DNA of 64,000 nt from Lasioglossum baleicum (Eukaryota > Arthropoda > Insecta > Hymenoptera > Halictidae): positions 5,456,001 through 5,520,000 of the forward strand of contig NC_134930.1 in NCBI RefSeq assembly GCF_051020765.1. Direction: 5' to 3'. The first letter of the stretch is position 1. Each line of letters begins with the position of its first letter. Below, piece after piece: positions 61,676 to 64,000 of this stretch. The notes beneath the pieces are model-generated. The model searched no databases, was not told where the DNA came from, and was given only the letters and a program-made list of their open reading frames with translations. The position numbers and the translations under genes are program-made.

Positions 61676-64000
61676 TACCAGTTCGGACGACACCGGTGAG
61701 TCCCATCTCGGCCTCATGGCTAAGAAGGTAGTGTATACCTGTTCGCGGACGACACCGATCAGTCCCATCTCGGCCTCATGGCTAAGAAGGTAGTGTATAC
61801 CAGTTCGGGGACGAAACCGGTGAGTCCCACCTCGGCCTCATGGCTAAGAAGGTAGTGTATACCTGTTCGCGGACGACACCGATCAGTCCCATCTCGGCCT
61901 CATGGCTAAGAAGGTAGTGTATACCAGTTCCGGAAGACACCGGTGAGCCCCTTCTCGGCCTCATGGCTAAGTAGGTAGTGTATACCAGTTCCGGACGACA
62001 CTGGTGAGTCCCATCTCGGCCTCATGGCTAAGAAGGTAGTGTATACCTGTTCGCGAACGACACCGATCAGTCCCTTCTCGGCCTCATGGCTAAGAAGGTA
62101 GTGTATACCAGTTCGGGGACGAAACCGATCAGTCCCATCTCGGTCTCATGGCTAAGAAGGTAGTGTATACCAGTTCCGGACGACACCGGTGAGCCCCTTC
62201 TCGGCCTCATGGCTAAGTAGGTAGTGTATACCAGTTCCGGACAACACCGGTAAGTCCCTCCTCGGCCTCATGGCTAAGAAGGTAGTGTATACCTGTTCGC
62301 GGACGACACCGATCAGTCCCTTCTCGGCCTCATGGCTAAGAAGGTAGTGTATACCAGTTCGGGGACGAAACCGATCAGTCCCATCTCGGTCTCATGGCTA
62401 AGAAGGTAGTGTATACCAGTTCCGGACGACACCGGTGAGCCCCTTCTCGGCCTCATGGCTAAGTAGGTAGTGTATACCAGTTCCGGACGACACCGGTAAG
62501 TCCCTCCTCGGCCTCATGGCTAAGAAGGTAGTGTATACCTGTTCGCGGACGACACCGATCAGTCCCATCTCGGCCTCATGGCTAAGAAGGTAGTGTATAC
62601 CAGTTCGCGGACGACACCGATCAGTCCCATCTCGGCCTCATGGCTAAGAAGGTAGTGTATACCAGTTCCGGACGACACTGGTAAGTCCCTTCTCGGCCTC
62701 ATGGCTAAGAAGGTAGTGTATACCAGTTCCGGACGACACCGGTGAGTCCCATCTCGGCCTCATGGCTAAGAAGGTAGTGTATACCTGTTCGCGGACGACA
62801 CCGATCAGTCCCATCTCGGCCTCATGGCTAAGAAGGTAGTGTATACCAGTTCGGGGACGAAACCGGTGAGTCCCACCTCGGCCTCATGGCTAAGAAGGTA
62901 GTGTATACCTGTTCGCGGACGACACTGATCAGTCCCATCTCGGCCTCATGGCTAAGAAGGTAGTGTATACCAGTTCCGGACGACACCGGTGAGTCCCATC
63001 TCGGCCTCATGGCTAAGAAGGTAGTGTATACCAGTTTCGGACGACACCGGTAAGTCCCTTCTCGGCCTCATGGCTAAGAAGGTAGTGTATACCAGTTCGG
63101 GGACGAAACCGGTGAGTCCCATCTCGGCCTCATGGCTAAGAAGGTAGTGTATACCTGTTCGCGGACGACACCGATCAGTCCCATCTCGGCCTCATGGCTA
63201 AGAAGGTAGTGTATACCAGTTCCGGACGACACCGGTAAGTCCCTTCTCGGCCTCATGGCTAAGAAGGTAGTGTATACCAGTTCGGGGACGAAACCGGTGA
63301 GTCCCATCTCGGCCTCATGGCTAAGAAGGTAGTGTATACCTGTTCGCGGACGACACCGATCAGTCCCATCTCTGCCTCATGGCTAAGAAGGTAGTGTATA
63401 CCTGTTCGCGGACGACACCGATCAGTCCCATCTCGGTCTCATGGCTAAGAAGGTAGTGTACACCAGTTCCGGACGACACCGGTGAGCCCCTTCTCGGCCT
63501 CATGGCTAAGAAGGTAGTGTATACCAGTTCCGGACGACACCGGTGAGTCCCATCTCGGCCTCATGGCTAAGAAGGTAGTGTATACCTGTTCGCGGACGAC
63601 ACCGATCAGTCCCTTCTCGGCCTCATGGCTAAGAAGGTAGTGTATACCAGTTCCGGAAGACACCGGTGAGCCCCTTCTCGGCCTCATGGCTAAGTAGGTA
63701 GTGTATACCAGTTCCGGACGACACCGGTGAGTCCCATCTCGGCCTCATGGCTAAGAAGGTAGTGTATACCTGTTCGCGAACGACACCGATCAGTCCCTTC
63801 TCGGCCTCATGGCTAAGAAGGTGGTGTATACCAGTTCGGGGACGAAAACGATCAGTCCCATCTCGGTCTCATGGCTAAGAAGGTAGTGTATACGAGTTCC
63901 GGACGACACCGGTGAGCCCCTTCTCGGCCTCATGGCTAAGTAGGTAGTGTATACCAGTTCCGGACGACACCGGTAAGTCCCTCCTCGGCCTCATGGCTAA
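61676..64000. repeat. Last duplicated segment and window edge
   Basis: The second copy of 59400-61028 runs to about 63304. After it the order A - A(tcggtctc) - E(gtgtacac junction) - B - A(ctt) - E(ccggaagac) - B - A(ttcgcgaac) - G/A hybrid - E(tatacgag) resembles 48540-49560 with a gap. The G/A hybrid has a private 'acgaaaacg' near 63842. The array continues past the window end without change. Confidence 0.78.
61679..61738. repeat. 60-bp monomer with 1-bp deletion
   Basis: A B-type monomer whose left segment reads cagttcggacg in place of cagttccggacg. It lies at the left edge of the second copy of the 2,276-bp duplication. The deletion may be a change after duplication or a product of the exchange itself. 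Confidence 0.85.

Larger units (their letters stand above)
1..64000. repeat. Satellite array, ~62-bp monomer, head-to-tail
   Basis: The window is made only of a tandem monomer of 61-62 bp. Counting from the base after 'gtatac', the first monomer is 1-62, the second 63-124, and the third (a 61-bp form) 125-185. Every monomer carries the constant block 'ctcggcctcatggctaag' through 'ggtagtgtatac' in the same orientation. The 61-bp forms lack one base in the left segment (cagttccgg against cagttcgcgg or cagttcgggg). Sequence between copies is never unique, and no transposon or reversed monomer was seen. Long homogeneous arrays of this kind are known from eukaryotic centromeric, pericentromeric and subtelomeric heterochromatin. 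Which of these applies cannot be read from the window. I do not recognise the family. Confidence 0.98.
25641..64000. repeat. HOR block C (long HOR family)
   Basis: Diagnostic monomers not seen to the left are E with 'ccggaagac', E starting gag (junction 'tatacgag', about 22 copies between 27452 and 63894), A with 'ttcgcgaac' ending 'aaggtggtg', the hybrid of cagttcgggg/acgaaacc with gatcagtcccat and 'tcggtctc', and C with 'gtccctcc'. A recurrent series is E(ccggaagac, aagtagg) - B - A(ttcgcgaac, aaggtggtg) - G/A hybrid(tcggtctc) - E(tatacgag, aagtagg) - C(gtccctcc) - A - F - C - B - A - G(cacc). Units are 2.3-4.1 kb long, with 53-54 monomers the most frequent spacing. Confidence 0.85.

Noticed and set aside
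1..64000. Minus-strand open frames of 60-97 codons as protein genes
   Set aside because: They are the same few translated monomer phrases in shifted frames, end at the TAG in the constant block or TGA in the gatcag monomers, and track monomer length. No promoter, start context or codon constraint is visible.
1..64000. CRISPR array (32-bp constant repeat with 29-30-bp variable spacer)
   Set aside because: The geometry looks similar and software could call it, but the 'spacers' are about ten related forms that recur hundreds of times, differ by a few bases and recombine with each other. There are no cas genes or leader, and the array has about 1,040 units.
1..64000. CENP-B box
   Set aside because: 'gttcgcggacgacacc' and 'gttcggggacgaaacc' share the TTCG start, but the required A and the CGGG at their fixed spacing are missing.
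1..64000. Telomeric or simple-sequence repeat
   Set aside because: The period is 61-62 bp with complex sequence; no TTAGGG-like or other short-unit run was seen.
1..64000. rRNA spacer subrepeats or tRNA/5S gene clusters
   Set aside because: No rRNA, 5S or tRNA sequence, and no A/B box or T-run terminator pattern, occurs anywhere in the window.
1..64000. Tandem exons of a repeat protein on the plus strand (ctaag acceptor, ggtaagt donor)
   Set aside because: The implied exon (about 34 nt) and intron (about 28 nt) are too short for ordinary splicing, and each plus frame is interrupted by stops in nearly all monomers.
1..64000. Hairpin from 'ccat' and 'atgg' flanking 'ctcggcctc'
   Set aside because: The stem is only four base pairs with a nine-base loop and is lost in the many monomers with 'cccttctcgg' or 'cctcgtgg'. 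It is too weak to call a structured element.

Overview
The whole 64 kb window is one uninterrupted satellite DNA array. A monomer of about 62 bp (61 and 62 bp forms alternate, mean about 61.6 bp, roughly 1,040 copies) runs head to tail in one orientation from the first base to the last. I see no gene, RNA gene, transposon, inversion or unique-sequence interruption. GC is about 55% (34 of 62 bases in the monomer at 1-62). Such an array points to a eukaryotic heterochromatic region (centromeric, pericentromeric, subtelomeric or sex-chromosome satellite). I do not recognise the monomer as a named family and cannot name the organism.

Each monomer has two halves. Counting from the base after the shared 'gtatac', positions 31-62 are nearly invariant: they begin 'ctcggcctcatggctaag' and end 'ggtagtgtatac'. 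Positions 1-30 are variable but use a small alphabet. The left segment is ctgttcgcgg, cagttcgcgg, cagttccgg (one base shorter, giving 61 bp) or cagttcgggg. A shared 'acgacacc' (or 'acgaaacc') core follows. The right segment is gatcagtcccat, gtgagtcccat, gtaagtccctt or gtgagcccctt. I use these labels: A (ctgttcgcgg + gatcag), F (cagttcgcgg + gatcag), B (cagttccgg + gtgagtcccat), C (cagttccgg + gtaagtccctt), E (cagttccgg + gtgagcccctt, usually with 'aagtagg'), G (cagttcgggg, acgaaacc, gtgagt) and H (cagttcgggg, acgacacc, gtgagt).

The order of variants defines higher-order repeats (HORs) in three blocks. Block A (about 1-5,300) has a 17-monomer, 1,048-bp HOR. Block B (about 5,300-25,640) has a 25-monomer, 1,544-bp unit and rearranged derivatives, marked by 'aagtcgctt' and 'gcggccgac'. 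Block C (about 25,640-64,000) has longer units of about 2.3-4.1 kb, often 53-54 monomers (about 3.26-3.33 kb), marked by 'ccggaagac', 'tatacgag', 'aaggtggtg' and 'gtccctcc'. Nested duplications at offsets of 2,831, 3,325, 7,450, 4,064, 9,789, 3,262, 3,324 and 2,276 bp share private variants, the signature of repeated unequal exchange. No genes work together here. The interest lies in the array's architecture, its hybrid monomers and its recent duplication history.
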